From Synchiropus splendidus (taxonomy: Eukaryota > Chordata > Actinopteri > Syngnathiformes > Callionymidae): a stretch of DNA of 64,000 nt. Shown here piece after piece: positions 40,690 to 55,000 of the stretch. The first letter of the stretch is position 1. Each line of letters starts with the position of its first letter. Under the pieces are notes generated by a model. It had not been told where the DNA came from. It saw nothing but the letters and a program-made list of their open reading frames with translations, and ran no database searches. The stretch is from positions 37,913,937 to 37,977,936 of the forward strand of contig NC_071334.1 of NCBI RefSeq assembly GCF_027744825.2, read 5' to 3'. Both the position numbers and the translations under genes were made by a program.

Positions 40690-43496
40690 ATAGTGGGAGG
40701 TTAAAATTTCATGTTCTGAAGCTTCCCTGAAAAGTTATGGCACAATGCAGAAAAACACTTTTCAGCCTGAGATAAGGTGGGTTTCGGAACGCCAAACATA
40801 AAAGTGTTGATAACTTTCGAAAACCACTTCAGACAGCTTAGATTTGATGTGCAACTACTAGAAAGACCCTTTCTGCTATAGTGGGAGGTTAAATTTTCAT
40901 GTTCTGAAGCTTCCCTGAAAAGTTATGGCACAATGCACCAAAACACTTTTCAGCCTGAGATAAGGTGGGTTTCGGAACGCCAAACATAAAAGTGTTCATA
41001 ACTTTCGTAAAACACTTCAGACAGCTTAGATTTGATGTGCAACAACTAGAAAGACCCTTTCTGCTATAGTGGGAGGTTAAAATTCCATGTTCTGAGGCTT
41101 CCCTGAAAAGTTAAGGCACAATGCACAAAATCGCTTTTCAGCCTGAGATAAGGTGGGTTTCGGAACGCCAAACATAAAAGTGTTGATAACTTTCGAAAAA
41201 CACTTCAGACAGCTTAGATTTGATGTGCAACTACTAGAAAGACCCTTTCTGCTATAGTGGGAGGTTAAAATTTCATGTTCTGAAGTTTCCCTGAAAAGTT
41301 ATGGCACAATGCACAAAAACGCTTTTCAGCCTGAGATAAGGTGGGTTTCGGAACGCCAAACATAAAAGTGTTGATAACTTTCGAAAAACACTTCACGCAG
41401 CTTAGATTTGATGTGCAACTACTAGAAAGACCCCCTTTCTGCTATAGTGGGAGGTTAAAATTTCATGTTCTGAAGCATCCCTGAAAAGTTATGGCGCAAT
41501 GCGTAAAAATGCTTTTCAGCCTGAGATAAGGTGGGTTTCGGAACGCCAAACATAAAAGTGTTGATAACTTTCGAAAAACACTTCAGACAGCTTAGATTTG
41601 ATGTGCAACTACTAGAAAGACCTTTTCTGCTATAGTGGGAAGTTAAAATTTCATGTTCTGAAGCTTCCCTGAAAAGTTATGGCACAATGCACAAAAACGC
41701 TTTTCAGTCTGAGATAAGGTGGGTTTCGGAACGCCAAACATAAAAGTGTTGATAACTTTAGAAAAACACTTCAGACAGCTTAGATTTGATGTGCAACTAC
41801 TAGAAAGACCCTTTCTGCTATATTGGGAGGTTAAAATTTCATGTTCTGAAGCTTCCCTGAAAAGTAATGGCACAATGCGTAAAAACGCTTTTCAGCCTGA
41901 GATAAGGTGGGTTTCGGAACGCCAAACATAAAAGTGTTGATAACTTTCGAAAAACACTTCAGACAGCTTAGATTTGATGTGCAACTACTAGGAAGACCCT
42001 TTCTGCTATAGTGGGAGGTTAAAATTTCATGTTCTGAAGCTTCCCTGAAAAGTTATGGCACAATGCACAAAAACACTTTTCAGACTGAGATAAGGTGGGT
42101 TTCGGAACGCCAAACATAAAAGTGTTGATAACTTTCGAAAACCACTTCAGACAGCTTAGATTTGATGTGCAACTACTAGAAAAACCCTTTCTGCTATAGT
42201 GGGAGGTTAAAATTTCATGTTCTGAAGCTTCCCTGAAAAGTTATGGCACAATGCAGAAAAACACTTTTCAGCCTGAGATAAGGTGGGTTTCGCAACGCCA
42301 AACATAAAAGTGTTGATAACTTTCGAAAACCACTTCAGACAGCTTAGATTTGATGTGCAACTACTAGAAAGACCCTTTCTGCTATAGTGGGAGGTTAAAT
42401 TTTCATGTTCTGAAGCTTCCCTGAAAAGTTATGGCACAATGCACCAAAACACTTTTCAGCCTGAGATAAGGTGGGTTTCGGAACGCCAAACATAAAAGTG
42501 TTCATAACTTTCGTAAAACACTTCAGACAGCTTAGATTTGATGTGCAACAACTAGAAAGACCCTTTCTGCTATAGTGGGAGGTTAAAATTTCATGTTCTG
42601 AAGCTTCCCTGAAAAGTTAAGGCACAATGCACAAAATCGCTTTTCAGCCTGAGATAAGGTGGGTTTCGGAACGCCAAACATAAAAGTGTTGATAACTTTC
42701 GAAAAACACTTCAGACAGCTTAGATTTGATGTGCAACTACTAGAAAGACCCTTTCTGCTATAGTGGGAGGTTAAAATTTCATGTTCTGAAGTTTCCCTGA
42801 AAAGTTATGGCACAATGCACAAAAACGCTTTTCAGCCTGAGATAAGGTGGGTTTCGGAACGCCAAACATAAAAGTGTTGATAACTTTCGAAAAACACTTC
42901 ACGCAGCTTAGATTTGATGTGCAACTACTAGAAAGACCCCCTTTCTGCTATAGTGGGAGGTTAAAATTTCATGTTCTGAAGCATCCCTGAAAAGTTATGG
43001 CGCAATGCGTAAAAATGCTTTTCAGCCTGAGATAAGGTGGGTTTCGGAACGCCAAACATAAAAGTGTTGATAACTTTCGAAAAACACTTCAGACAGCTTA
43101 GATTTGATGTGCAACTACTAGAAAGACCTTTTCTGCTATAGTGGGAGGTTAAAATTTCATGTTCTGAAGCTTCCCTGAAAAGTTATGGCACAATGCACAA
43201 AAACGCTTTTCAGTCTGAGATAAGGTGGGTTTCGGAACGCCAAACATAAAAGTGTTGATAACTTTCGAAAAACACTTCAGACAGCTTAGATTTGATGTGC
43301 AACTACTAGAAAGACCCTTTCTGCTATATTGGGAGGTTAAAATTTCATGTTCTGAAGCTTCCCTGAAAAGTAATGGCACAATGCGTAAAAACGCTTTTCA
43401 GCCTGAGATAAGGTGGGTTTCGGAACGCCAAACATAAAAGTGTTGATAACTTTCGAAAAACACTTCAGACAGCTTAGATTTGATGTGCAACTACTA
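40690..43496. repeat. eight-unit tandem duplication in satellite
   Basis: The segment of about 1.3 kb at 40690-41990 recurs at 42196-43496, an offset of 1,506 bp. Shared rare markers in order are ATGCAGAAAAACAC, GTGTTCATAACTTTCGTAAAAC, TGAAGTTTCCC, CTTCACGCAGC, the inserted CC in AGACCCCCTTTC, TGGCGCAATGCG and CTATATTGGG. The copies differ at only a few positions, so the duplication is recent. Confidence 0.85.
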
Positions 43497-45060
43497 GAAA
43501 GACCCTTTCTGCTATAGTGGGAGGTTAAAATTTCATATTCTGAAGCTTCCCTGAAAAGTTATGGCACAATGCACAAAAACGCTTTTCAGCCTGAGAAAAG
43601 GTGGGTTTCGGAACGCCAAACATAAAAGTGTTGATAACTTTCGAAAAACACTTCAGACAGCTTAGATTTGATGTGCAACTACTAGGAAGACCCTTTCTGC
43701 TATAGTGGGAGGTTAAAATTTCATGTTCTGAAGCTTCCCTGAAAAGTTATGGCACAATGCACAAAAACACTTTTCAGACTGAGATAAGGTGGGTTTCGGA
43801 ACGCCAAACATAAAAGTGTTGATAACTTTCGAAAACCACTTCAGACAGCTTAGATTTGATGTGCAACTACTAGAAAAACCCTTTCTGCTATAGTGGGAGG
43901 TTAAAATTTCATGTTCTGAAGCTTCCCTGAAAAGTTATGGCACAATGCACAAAAACACTTTTCAGCCTGAGATAAGGTGGGTTTCGGAACGCCAAACATA
44001 AAAGTGTTGATAACTTTCGAAAAACACTTCAGACAGCTTAGATTTGATGTGCAACTACTAGAAAGACCCTTTCTGCTATAGTGGGAGGTTAAAATTTCAT
44101 GCTCTGAAGCTTCCCTGAAAAGTTAAGGCACAATGCACAAAAACGCTTTTCAGCCTGAGATAAGGTGGGTTTCGGAACGCCAAACATAAAAGTGTTGATA
44201 ACTTTCGAAAAACACTTCAGACAGCTTAGATTTGATATGCAACTACTAGAAAGACCTTTTCTGCTATAGTGGGACGTTAAAATTTCATGTTCTGAAGCTT
44301 CCCTGAAAAGTTATGGCACAATGCACAAAAACGCTTTTCAGTCTGAGATAAGGTGGGTTTCTGAACGCCAAACATAAAAGTGTTGATAACTTTCGAAAAA
44401 CACTTCAGACAGCTTAGATTTGATGTGCAACTACTAGAAAGACCCTTTCTGCTATAGTGGGAGGTTAAAATTTCATGTTCTGAAGCTTCCCTAAAAAGTT
44501 ATGGCACAATGCACAAAAACGCTTTTCAGCCTGAGATAAGGTGGGTTTCGGAACGCCAAACATAAAAGTGTTGATTGCTTTCGAAAAACACTTCAGACAG
44601 CTTACATTTGATGTGGAACTACTAGAAAGACCCTTTCTGCTATAGTGGGAGGTTAAAATTTCATGTTCTGAAGCTTCCCTGAAAAGTTATGGCACAATGC
44701 ACAAAAACGCTTTTCAGCCTGAGATAAGGTGGGTTTCGGAACGCCAAACGTAAAAGTGTTGATAACCTTCGAAAAACACTTCAGACAGCTTAGATTTGAT
44801 GTGCAACTACTAGAAAGACCCTTTCTGCGATAGTGGTAGGTTAAAATTTCATGTTCTGAAGCTTCCCTGAAAAGTTATGGCACAATGCGTAAAACGCTTT
44901 TCAGCCTGAGATAAGGTGGGTTTCTGAACGCCAAACATAAAAGTCTTGATAACTTTCGAAAAACACTTCAGACAGCTTAGATTTGATGTGCAACTACTAG
45001 AAAGACCTTTTCTGCTATAGTGGGAGGTTAAAATTTCATGTTCTGAAGCTTCCCTGAAAA
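43090..45060. repeat. long-range satellite duplication, first copy (partner near 48918-50870)
   Basis: About 2 kb here is matched about 5.83 kb downstream (31 units). Shared ordered markers include CTATATTGGG with AAAAGTAATGG, TCATATTCTG, CTGAGAAAAGG, CTACTAGGAAGACC, TTTTCAGACTGAG, GAAAAACCC, GTGGGACGTT, GGGTTTCTGAACG, TTGATTGCTTTCG and TAAAAGTCTTGATAAC. Small differences exist between the copies. Confidence 0.8.
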
Positions 45061-46899
45061 GTTATGGCACAATGCATAAAAAAGCTTTTCAGCCTGAGAT
45101 AAAGTGGGTTTCGGAACGGCAAACATAAAAGTGTTGATAACCTTCGAAAAACACTTCAGACAGCTTAGATTTGATGAGCAACTACTAGAAAGACACTTTC
45201 TGTTATAGTGGGAGGTTAAAATTTCATGTTCTGAAGCTTCCCTGAAAAGTTTAGGCACAATGCACAAAAACGCTTTTCAGCCTGAGATAAAGTGGGTTTC
45301 GGAACGGCAAACATAAAAGTGTTGATAACTTTCGAAAAACACTTCACACAGCTTAGATTTGATGTGCAACTACTAGAAAGACCCTTTCTGCTATAGTGGG
45401 AGGTTAAAATTTCATGTTCTGAAGTTTCCCTGAAAAGTTATCGCACAATGCACAAAAACGCTTTTCAGCCTGAGATAAGGTGGGTTTCGGAACGCCAAAC
45501 ATAAAAGTGTTGATAACTTTCGAAAAACACTTCACACAGCTTAGATTTAATGTGCAACTACTAGAAAGACCCTTTCTGCGATAGTGGGAGGTTAAAATTT
45601 CATGTTCTGAAGCTTCCCTGAAAAGTTATGGCACAATGCACAAAAACGCTTTTCAGCCTGAGATAAGGTGGGTTTCGGAACGCCAAACATAAAAGTGTTG
45701 ATAACTTTCGAAAAACACTTCAGACAGCTTAGATTTGATGAGCAACTACTAGAAAGACCCTTTCTGCTATAGTGGGAGGTTAAAATTTCATGTTCTGAAG
45801 CTTCCCTGAAAAGTTATGGCACAATGCACAAAAACACTTTTCAGCCTGAGATAAGGTGGGTTTCGGAACGCCAAACATAAAAGTGTTGATAACTTTCGAA
45901 AAACAATTCAGACAGCTTAGATTTGATGTGCAACTACTAGAAAGACCCTTTCTGCTATAGTGGAAGGTTAAAATTTCATGTTCTGAAGTTTCCCTGAAAA
46001 GTTATGGCACAATGCACAAAAACGCTTTTCAGCCTGAGATAAGGTGGGTTTCGGAACGCCAAACATAAAAGTGTTGATAACTTTCGAAAAACACTTCAGA
46101 CAGCTTAGATTTGATGTGCAACTACTAGAAAGACCCTTTCTGCTATAGTAGGAGGTTAAAATTTCATGTTCTGAAGCTTCCCTGAAAAGTTATGGCACAA
46201 TGCACAAAAACGCTTTTCAGCCTGAGATAAGGTGGGTTTCGGAACGCCAAACATAAAAGTGTTGATAACCTTCGAAAAACACTTCAGACAGCTAAGATTT
46301 AATGTGCAACTACTAGAAAGACCCTTTCTGCGATAGTGGGAGGTTAAAATTTCATGTTCTGAAGCTTCCCTGAAAAGTTATGGCACAATGCGTAAAAACG
46401 CTTTTCAGCCTGAGATAAGGTGGGTTTCTGAAAGCCAAACATAAAAGTGTTGATAACTTTCGAAAAACACTTCAGACAGCTTAGATTTGATGTGCAACTA
46501 CTAGAAAGACCTTTTCTGCTATAGTGGGAGGTTAAAATTTCATGTTCTGAAGCTTCCCTGAAAAGTTATGGCACAATGCACAAAAACGCTTTTCAGCCTG
46601 AGATAAGGTGGGTTTCGGAACGCCAAACATAAAAGTGTTGATAACTTTCGAAAAACACTTCAGACAGCTTAGATTTGATGAGCAACTACTAGAAAGACCC
46701 TTTCTGCTATAGTGGGAGGTTAAAATTTCATGTTCTGAAGCTTCCCTGAAAAGTTATGGCACAATGCACAAAAACACTTTTCAGCCTGAGATAAGGTGGG
46801 TTTCGGAACGCCAAACATAAAAGTGTTGATAACTTTCGAAAAACAATTCAGACAGCTTAGATTTGATGTGCAACTACTAGAAAGACCCTTTCTGCTATA

Positions 46900-48000
46900 G
46901 TGGAAGGTTAAAATTTCATGTTCTGAAGTTTCCCTGAAAAGTTATGGCACAATGCACAAAAACGCTTTTCAGCCTGAGATAAGGTGGGTTTCGGAACGCC
47001 AAACATAAAAGTGTTGATAACTTTCGAAAAACACTTCAGACAGCTTAGATTTGATGTGCAACTACTAGAAAGACCCTTTCTGCTATAGTGGGAGGTTAAA
47101 ATTTCATGTTCTGAAGCTTCACTGAAAAGTAATAGCACAATGCACAAAAATTCTTTTCAGACTGAGATAAGGTGGGTTTCGGAACGCCAAACATAAAAGT
47201 GTTGATAACTTTCGAAAAACACTTTAGACAGCTTAGATTTGATGTGCAACTACTAGAAAGACCCTTTCTGCTATAGTGGGAGGTTAAAATTTCATTTTCT
47301 GAAGTTTCCCTGAAAAGTTATGGCACAATGCACAAAAACGCTTTTCAGCCTGAGATAAGGTGGGTTTCGGAACACCAAACATAAAAGTGTTGATAACTTT
47401 CGAAAAACACTTCAGACAGCTTAGATTTGATGTGCAACTACTAGAAAGACCCTTTCTGCTATAGTGGGAGGTTAAAATTTCATGTTCTGAAGCTTCCCTG
47501 AAAAGTTATGCCACAATGCACAAAAACGCTTTTCAGCCTGAGATAAGGTGGGTTTCGGAACACCAAACATAAAAGTGTTGATAACTTTTGAAAAACACTT
47601 CAGACAGCTTAGATTTTATGTGCAACTACTAGAAAGACCCTTTCTGCTATAGTGGGAGGTTAAAATTTCATGTTCTGAAGTTTCCCTGAAAAGTTATGGC
47701 ACAATGCGTGAAAACGCTTTTCAGCCTGAGATAAGGTGGGTTTCGGAACGTCAAACATAAAAGTGTTGATAACTTTCGAAAAACACTTCAGACGGCTTAG
47801 ATTTGATGTGCAACTACTAGAAAGACCCTTTCTGCTATAGTGGGAGGTTAAAATTTCATGTTCTGAAGCATCCCTGAAATGTTAAGGCGCAATGCGTAAA
47901 AATGCTTTTCAGCCTGAGATAAGGTGGGTTTCGGAACGCCAAACATAGAAGTATTAATAACTTTCGAAAAACACTTTAGACAGCTTAGATTTGATGTGCA
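46900..48000. repeat. long-range satellite duplication (partner near 54040-55140)
   Basis: Markers TTCACTGAAAAGTAATAGC with AAAAATTCTTTTCAGACTG, CTTCATTTTCTG, TTATGCCACAATG, TTTTGAAAAACAC, GACGGCTTAG and CATCCCTGAAATGTTAAGG appear here and again 7,144 bp (38 units) downstream in the same order. Part of the series recurs once more near 59330-59990. Confidence 0.78.
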
Positions 48001-49752
48001 ACTACTAGAAAGACCCTTTCTGCTATAGTGGGAGGTTAAAATTTCATGTTCTGAAGCTTCCCTGAAAAGTTATGGCACAATGCACAAAAACGCTTTTCAG
48101 CCTGAGATAAGGTGGGTTTCGGAACGCCAAACATAAAAATGTTGATAACTTTCGAAAAACACTTCAGACAGCTTAGATTTGATGTGCATCTACTAGAAAG
48201 ACCCTTTCTGCTATAGTGAGAGGTTAAAATTTCATGTTCTGAAGCTTCCCTGAAAAGTTATGGCACAATGAACAAAAACGCTTTTCAGCCTGAGATAAGG
48301 TGGGTTTCGGAACGCCAAACATAAAAGTGTTGATAACTTTCGAAAAACACTTCAGACAGCTTATATTTTAATGTGCAACTACTAGAAAGACCCTTTCTGC
48401 TATAGTGGGAGGTTCAAATTTCATGTTCTGAAGCTTCGCTGAAAAGTTATGGCACAATGCTCAAAAACGCTTTTCAGCCTGAGATAAGGTGGGTTTTCGG
48501 AACGCCAAACATAAAAGTGTTGATAACTTTCGAATAACACTTCAGACAGCTTAGATTTGTTGTGCAACTACTAGAAAGACCCTTTCTGCTATAGTGGGAG
48601 GTTAAAATTTCATGTTCTGAAGCTTCCCTGAAAAGTTATGGCACAATGCACAAAAATGCTTCTCAGCCAGAGATTAGGTGGGTTTCGGAACGCCAAACAT
48701 AAAAGTATTGAAAACTTTCGAAAAACACTTCAGACAGCTTAGATTTGATGTGCAACTACTAGAAAGACCCTTTCTGCTATAGTGGGAGGATAAAATTTCA
48801 TGTTCTGAAGCTTCCCTGAAAAGTTATGGCACAATGCACAAATACGCTTTTCAGCCTGAGATAAGGTGGGTTTCGGAACGCCAAACATAAAAGTGTTGAT
48901 ACCTTTCGAAAAACACTTCAGACAGCTTAGATTTGATGTGCAACTACTAGAAAGACCTTTTCTGCTATAGTGGGAGGTTAAAATTTCATGTTCTGAAGCT
49001 TCCCTGAAAAGTTATGGCACAATGCACAAAAACGCTTTTCAGTCTGAGATAAGGTGGGTTTCGGAACGCCAAACATAAAAGTGTTGATAACTTTCGAAAA
49101 ACACTTCAGACAGCTAAGATTTGATGTGCAACTACTAGAAAGACCCTTTCTGCTATATTGGGAGGTTAAAATTTCATGTTCTGAAGCTTCCCTGAAAAGT
49201 AATGGCACAATGCGTAAAAACGCTTTTCAGCCTGAGATAAGGTGGGTTTCGGAACGCCAAACATAAAAGTGTTGATAACTTTCGAAAAACACTTCAGACA
49301 GCTTAGATTTGATGTGCAACTACTAGAAAGACCCTTTCTGCTATAGTGGGAGGTTAAAATTTCATATTCTGAAGCTTCCCTGAAAAGTTATGGCACAATG
49401 CACAAAAACGCTTTTCAGCCTGAGAAAAGGTGGGTTTCGGAACGCCAAACATAAAAGTGTTGATAACTTTCGAAAAACACTTCAGACAGCTTAGATTTGA
49501 TGTGCAACTACTAGGAAGACCCTTTCTGCTATAGTGGGAGGTTAAAATTTCATGTTCTGAAGCTTCCCTGAAAAGTTATGGCACAATGCACAAAAACACT
49601 TTTCAGACTGAGATAAGGTGGGTTTCGGAACGCCAAACATAAAAGTGTTGATAACTTTCGAAAACCACTTCAGACAGCTTAGATTTGATGTGCAACTACT
49701 AGAAAAACCCTTTCTGCTATAGTGGGAGGTTAAAATTTCATGTTCTGAAGCT

Positions 49753-52008
49753 TCCCTGAAAAGTTATGGCACAATGCACAAAAACACTTTTCAGCCTGAG
49801 ATAAGGTGGGTTTCGGAACGCCAAACATAAAAGTGTTGATAACTTTCGAAAAACACTTCAGACAGCTTAGATTTGATGTGCAACTACTAGAAAGACCCTT
49901 TCTGCTATAGTGGGAGGTTAAAATTTCATGCTCTGAAGCTTCCCTGAAAAGTTAAGGCACAATGCACAAAAACGCTTTTCAGCCTGAGATAAGGTGGGTT
50001 TCGGAACGCCAAACATAAAAGTGTTGATAACTTTCGAAAAACACTTCAGACAGCTTAGATTTGATATGCAACTACTAGAAAGACCTTTTCTGCTATAGTG
50101 GGACGTTAAAATTTCATGTTCTGAAGCTTCCCTGAAAAGTTATGGCACAATGCACAAAAACGCTTTTCAGTCTGAGATAAGGTGGGTTTCTGAACGCCAA
50201 ACATAAAAGTGTTGATAACTTTCGAAAAACACTTCAGACAGCTTAGATTTGATGTGCAACTACTAGAAAGACCCTTTCTGCTATAGTGGGAGGTTAAAAT
50301 TTCATGTTCTGAAGCTTCCCTAAAAAGTTATGGCACAATGCACAAAAACGCTTTTCAGCCTGAGATAAGGTGGGTTTCGGAACGCCAAACATAAAAGTGT
50401 TGATTGCTTTCGAAAAACACTTTAGACAGCTTACATTTGATGTGGAACTACTAGAAAGACCCTTTCTGCTATAGTGGGAGGTTAAAATTTCATGTTCTGA
50501 AGCTTCCTTGAAAAGTTATGGCACAATGCACAAAAACGCTTTTCAGCCTGAGATAAGGTGGGTTTCGGAACGCCAAACGTAAAAGTGTTGATAACCTTCG
50601 AAAAACACTTCAGACAGCTTAGATTTGATGTGCAACTACTAGAAAGACCCATTCTGCGATAGTGGTAGGTTAAAATTTCATGTTCTGAAGCTTCCCTGAA
50701 AAGTTATGGCACAATGCGTAAAACGCTTTTCAGCCTGAGATAAGGTGGGTTTCTGAACGCCAAACATAAAAGTCTTGATAACTTTCGAAAAACACTTCAG
50801 ACAGCTTAGATTTGATGTGCAACTACTAGAAAGACCTTTTCTGCTATAGTGGGAGGTTAAAATTTCATGTTCTGAAGCTTCCCTGAAAAGTTATGGCACA
50901 ATGCACAAAAACACTTTTCAGCCTGAGATAAGGTGGGTTTCGGAACGCCAAACATAAAAGTGTTGATAACTTTCGAAAAACACTTCAGACAGCTTAGATT
51001 TGATGTGCAACTACTAGAAAGACCCTTTCTGCTATAGTGGGAGGTTAAAATTTCATGCTCTGAAGCTTCCCTGAAAAGTTAAGGCACAATGCACAAAAAC
51101 GCTTTTCAGCCTGAGATAAGGTGGGTTTCGGAACGCCAAACATAAAAGTGTTGATAACTTTCGAAAAACACTTCAGACAGCTTAGATTTGATATGCAACT
51201 ACTAGAAAGACCTTTTCTGCTATAGTGGGACGTTAAAATTTCATGTTCTGAAGCTTCCCTGAAAAGTTATGGCACAATGCACAAAAACGCTTTTCAGTCT
51301 GAGATAAGGTGGGTTTCTGAACGCCAAACATAAAAGTGTTGATAACTTTCGAAAAACACTTCAGACAGCTTAGATTTGATGTGCAACTACTAGAAAGACC
51401 CTTTCTGCTATAGTGGGAGGTTAAAATTTCATGTTCTGAAGCTTCCCTAAAAAGTTATGGCACAATGCACAAAAACGCTTTTCAGCCTGAGATAAGGTGG
51501 GTTTCGGAACGCCAAACATAAAAGTGTTGATTGCTTTCGAAAAACACTTTAGACAGCTTACATTTGATGTGGAACTACTAGAAAGACCCTTTCTGCTATA
51601 GTGGGAGGTTAAAATTTCATGTTCTGAAGCTTCCTTGAAAAGTTATGGCACAATGCACAAAAACGCTTTTCAGCCTGAGATAAGGTGGGTTTCGGAACGC
51701 CAAACGTAAAAGTGTTGATAACCTTCGAAAAACACTTCAGACAGCTTAGATTTGATGTGCAACTACTAGAAAGACCCATTCTGCGATAGTGGTAGGTTAA
51801 AATTTCATGTTCTGAAGCTTCCCTGAAAAGTTATGGCACAATGCGTAAAACGCTTTTCAGCCTGAGATAAGGTGGGTTTCTGAACGCCAAACATAAAAGT
51901 CTTGATAACTTTCGAAAAACACTTCAGACAGCTTAGATTTGATGTGCAACTACTAGAAAGACCTTTTCTGCTATAGTGGGAGGTTAAAATTTCATGTTCT
52001 GAAGCTTC
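49753..52008. repeat. six-unit direct tandem duplication (1,128 bp twice)
   Basis: The blocks 49753-50880 and 50881-52008 (edges approximate) carry the same ordered rare variants: TCATGCTCTG, TTAAGGCACAATG, GTGGGACGTT, TTGATTGCTTTCG, CTTCCTTGAAAAG, GCCAAACGTAAAAG, CCCATTCTGCGATAGTGGTAGG and TAAAAGTCTTG. The spacing of TTGATTGC is 50401 to 51529, exactly six units. Near-identity indicates a very recent duplication. Confidence 0.88.
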
Positions 52009-55000
52009 CCTGAAAAGTTATGGCACAATGCACAAAAACGCTTTTCAGCCTGAGATAAAGTGGGTTTCGGAACGGCAAACATAAAAGTGTTGATAACCTT
52101 CGAAAAACACTTCAGACAGCTTAGATTTGATGAGCAACTACTAGAAAGACACTTTCTGTTATAGTGGGAGGTTAAAATTTCATGTTCTGAAGCTTCCCTG
52201 AAAAGTTTAGGCACAATGCACAAAAACGCTTTTCAGCCTGAGATAAAGTGGGTTTCGGAACGGCAAACATAAAAGTGTTGATAACTTTCGAAAAACACTT
52301 CAGACAGCTTAGATTTGATGTGCAACTACTAGAAAGACCCTTTCTGCTATAGTGGGAGGTTAAAATTTCATGTTCTGAAGTTTCCCTGAAAAGTTATCGC
52401 ACAATGCACAAAAACGCTTTTCAGCCTGAGATAAGGTGGGTTTCGGAACGCCAAACATAAAAGTGTTGATAACTTTCGAAAAACACTTCACACAGCTTAG
52501 ATTTAATGTGCAACTACTAGAAAGACCCTTTCTGCGATAGTGGGAGGTTAAAATTTCATGTTCTGAAGCTTCCCTGAAAAGTTATGGCACAATGCGTAAA
52601 AACGCTTTTCAGCCTGAGATAAGGTGGGTTTCTGAAAGCCAAACATAAAAGTGTTGATAACTTTCGAAAAACACTTCAGACAGCTTAGATTTGATGTGCA
52701 ACTACTAGAAAGACCTTTTCTGCTATAGTGGGAGGTTAAAATTTCATGTTCTGAAGCTTCCCTGAAAACTTATGGCACAATGCACAAAAACGCTTTTCAG
52801 CCTGAGATAAGGTGGGTTTCGGAACGCCAAACATAAAAGTGTTGATAACTTTCGAAAAACACTTCAGACAGCTTAGATTTGATGAGCAACTACTAGAAAC
52901 ACCCTTTCTGCTATAGTGGGAGGTTAAAATTTCATGTTCTGAAGCTTCCCTGAAAAGTTATGGCACAATGCACAAAAACACTTTTCAGCCTGAGATAAGG
53001 TGGGTTTCGGAACGCCAAACATAAAAGTGTTGATAACTTTCGAAAAACAATTCAGACAGCTTAGATTTGATGTGCAACTACTAGAAAGACCCTTTCTGCT
53101 ATAGTGGAAGGTTAAAATTTCATGTTCTGAAGTTTCCCTGAAAAGTTATGGCACAATGCACAAAAACGCTTTTCAGCCTGAGATAAGGTGGGTTTCGGAA
53201 CGCCAAACATAAAAGTGTTGATAACCTTCGAAAAACACTTCAGACAGCTAAGATTTAATGTGCAACTACTAGAAAGACCCTTTCTGCGATAGTGGGAGGT
53301 TAAAATTTCATGTTCTGAAGCTTCCCTGAAAAGTTATGGCACAATGCGTAAAAACGCTTTTCAGCCTGAGATAAGGTGGGTTTCTGAAAGCCAAACATAA
53401 AAGTGTTGATAACTTTCGAAAAACACTTCAGACAGCTTAGATTTGATGTGCAACTACTAGAAAGACCTTTTCTGCTATAGTGGGAGGTTAAAATTTCATG
53501 TTCTGAAGCTTCCCTGAAAAGTTATGGCACAATGCACAAAAACGCTTTTCAGCCTGAGATAAGGTGGGTTTCGGAACGCCAAACATAAAAGTGTTGATAA
53601 CTTTCGAAAAACACTTCAGACAGCTTAGATTTGATGAGCAACTACTAGAAAGACCCTTTCTGCTATAGTGGGAGGTTAAAATTTCATGTTCTGAAGCTTC
53701 CCTGAAAAGTTATGGCACAATGCACAAAAACACTTTTCAGCCTGAGATAAGGTGGGTTTCGGAACGCCAAACATAAAAGTGTTGATAACTTTCGAAAAAC
53801 AATTCAGACAGCTTAGATTTGATGTGCAACTACTAGAAAGACCCTTTCTGCTATAGTGGAAGGTTAAAATTTCATGTTCTGAAGTTTCCCTGAAAAGTTA
53901 TGGCACAATGCACAAAAACGCTTTTCAGCCTGAGATAAGATGGGTTTCGGAACGCCAAACATAAAAGTGTTGATAACTTTCGAAAAACACTTCAGACAGC
54001 TTAGATTTGATGTGCAACTACTAGAAAGACCCTTTCTGCTATAGTAGGAGGTTAAAATTTCATGTTCTGAAGTTTCCCTGAAAAGTTATTGCACAATGCA
54101 CAAAAACGCTTTTCAGCCTGAGATAAGGTGGGTTTCGAAACGCCAAACATAAAAGTGTTGATAACTTTCGAAAAACACTTCAGACAGCTTAGATTTGATG
54201 TGCAACTACTAGAAAGACCCTTTCTGCTATAGTGGGAGGTTAAAATTTCATGTTCTGAAGCTTCACTGAAAAGTAATAGCACAATGCACAAAAATTCTTT
54301 TCAGACTGAGATAAGGTGGGTTTCGGAACGCCAAACATAAAAGTGTTGATAACTTTCGAAAAACACTTTAGACAGCTTAGATTTGATGTGCAACTACTAG
54401 AAAGACCCTTTCTGCTATAGTGGGAGGTTAAAATTTCATTTTCTGAAGTTTCCCTGAAAAGTTATGGCACAATGCACAAAAACGCTTTTCAGCCTGAGAT
54501 AAGGTGGGTTTCGGAACACCAAACATAAAAGTGTTGATAACTTTCGAAAAACACTTCAGACAGCTTAGATTTGATGTGCAACTACTAGAAAGACCCTTTC
54601 TGCTATAGTGGGAGGTTAAAATTTCATGTTCTGAAGCTTCCCTGAAAAGTTATGCCACAATGCACAAAAACGCTTTTCAGCCTGAGATAAGGTGGGTTTC
54701 GGAACACCAAACATAAAAGTGTTGATAACTTTTGAAAAACACTTCAGACAGCTTAGATTTTATGTGCAACTACTAGAAAGACCCTTTCTGCTATAGTGGG
54801 AGGTTAAAATTTCATGTTCTGAAGTTTCCCTGAAAAGTTATGGCACAATGCGTGAAAACGCTTTTCAGCCTGAGATAAGGTGGGTTTCGGAACGTCAAAC
54901 ATAAAAGTGTTGATAACTTTCGAAAAACACTTCAGACGGCTTAGATTTGATGTGCAACTACTAGAAAGACCCTTTCTGCTATAGTGGGAGGTTAAAATTT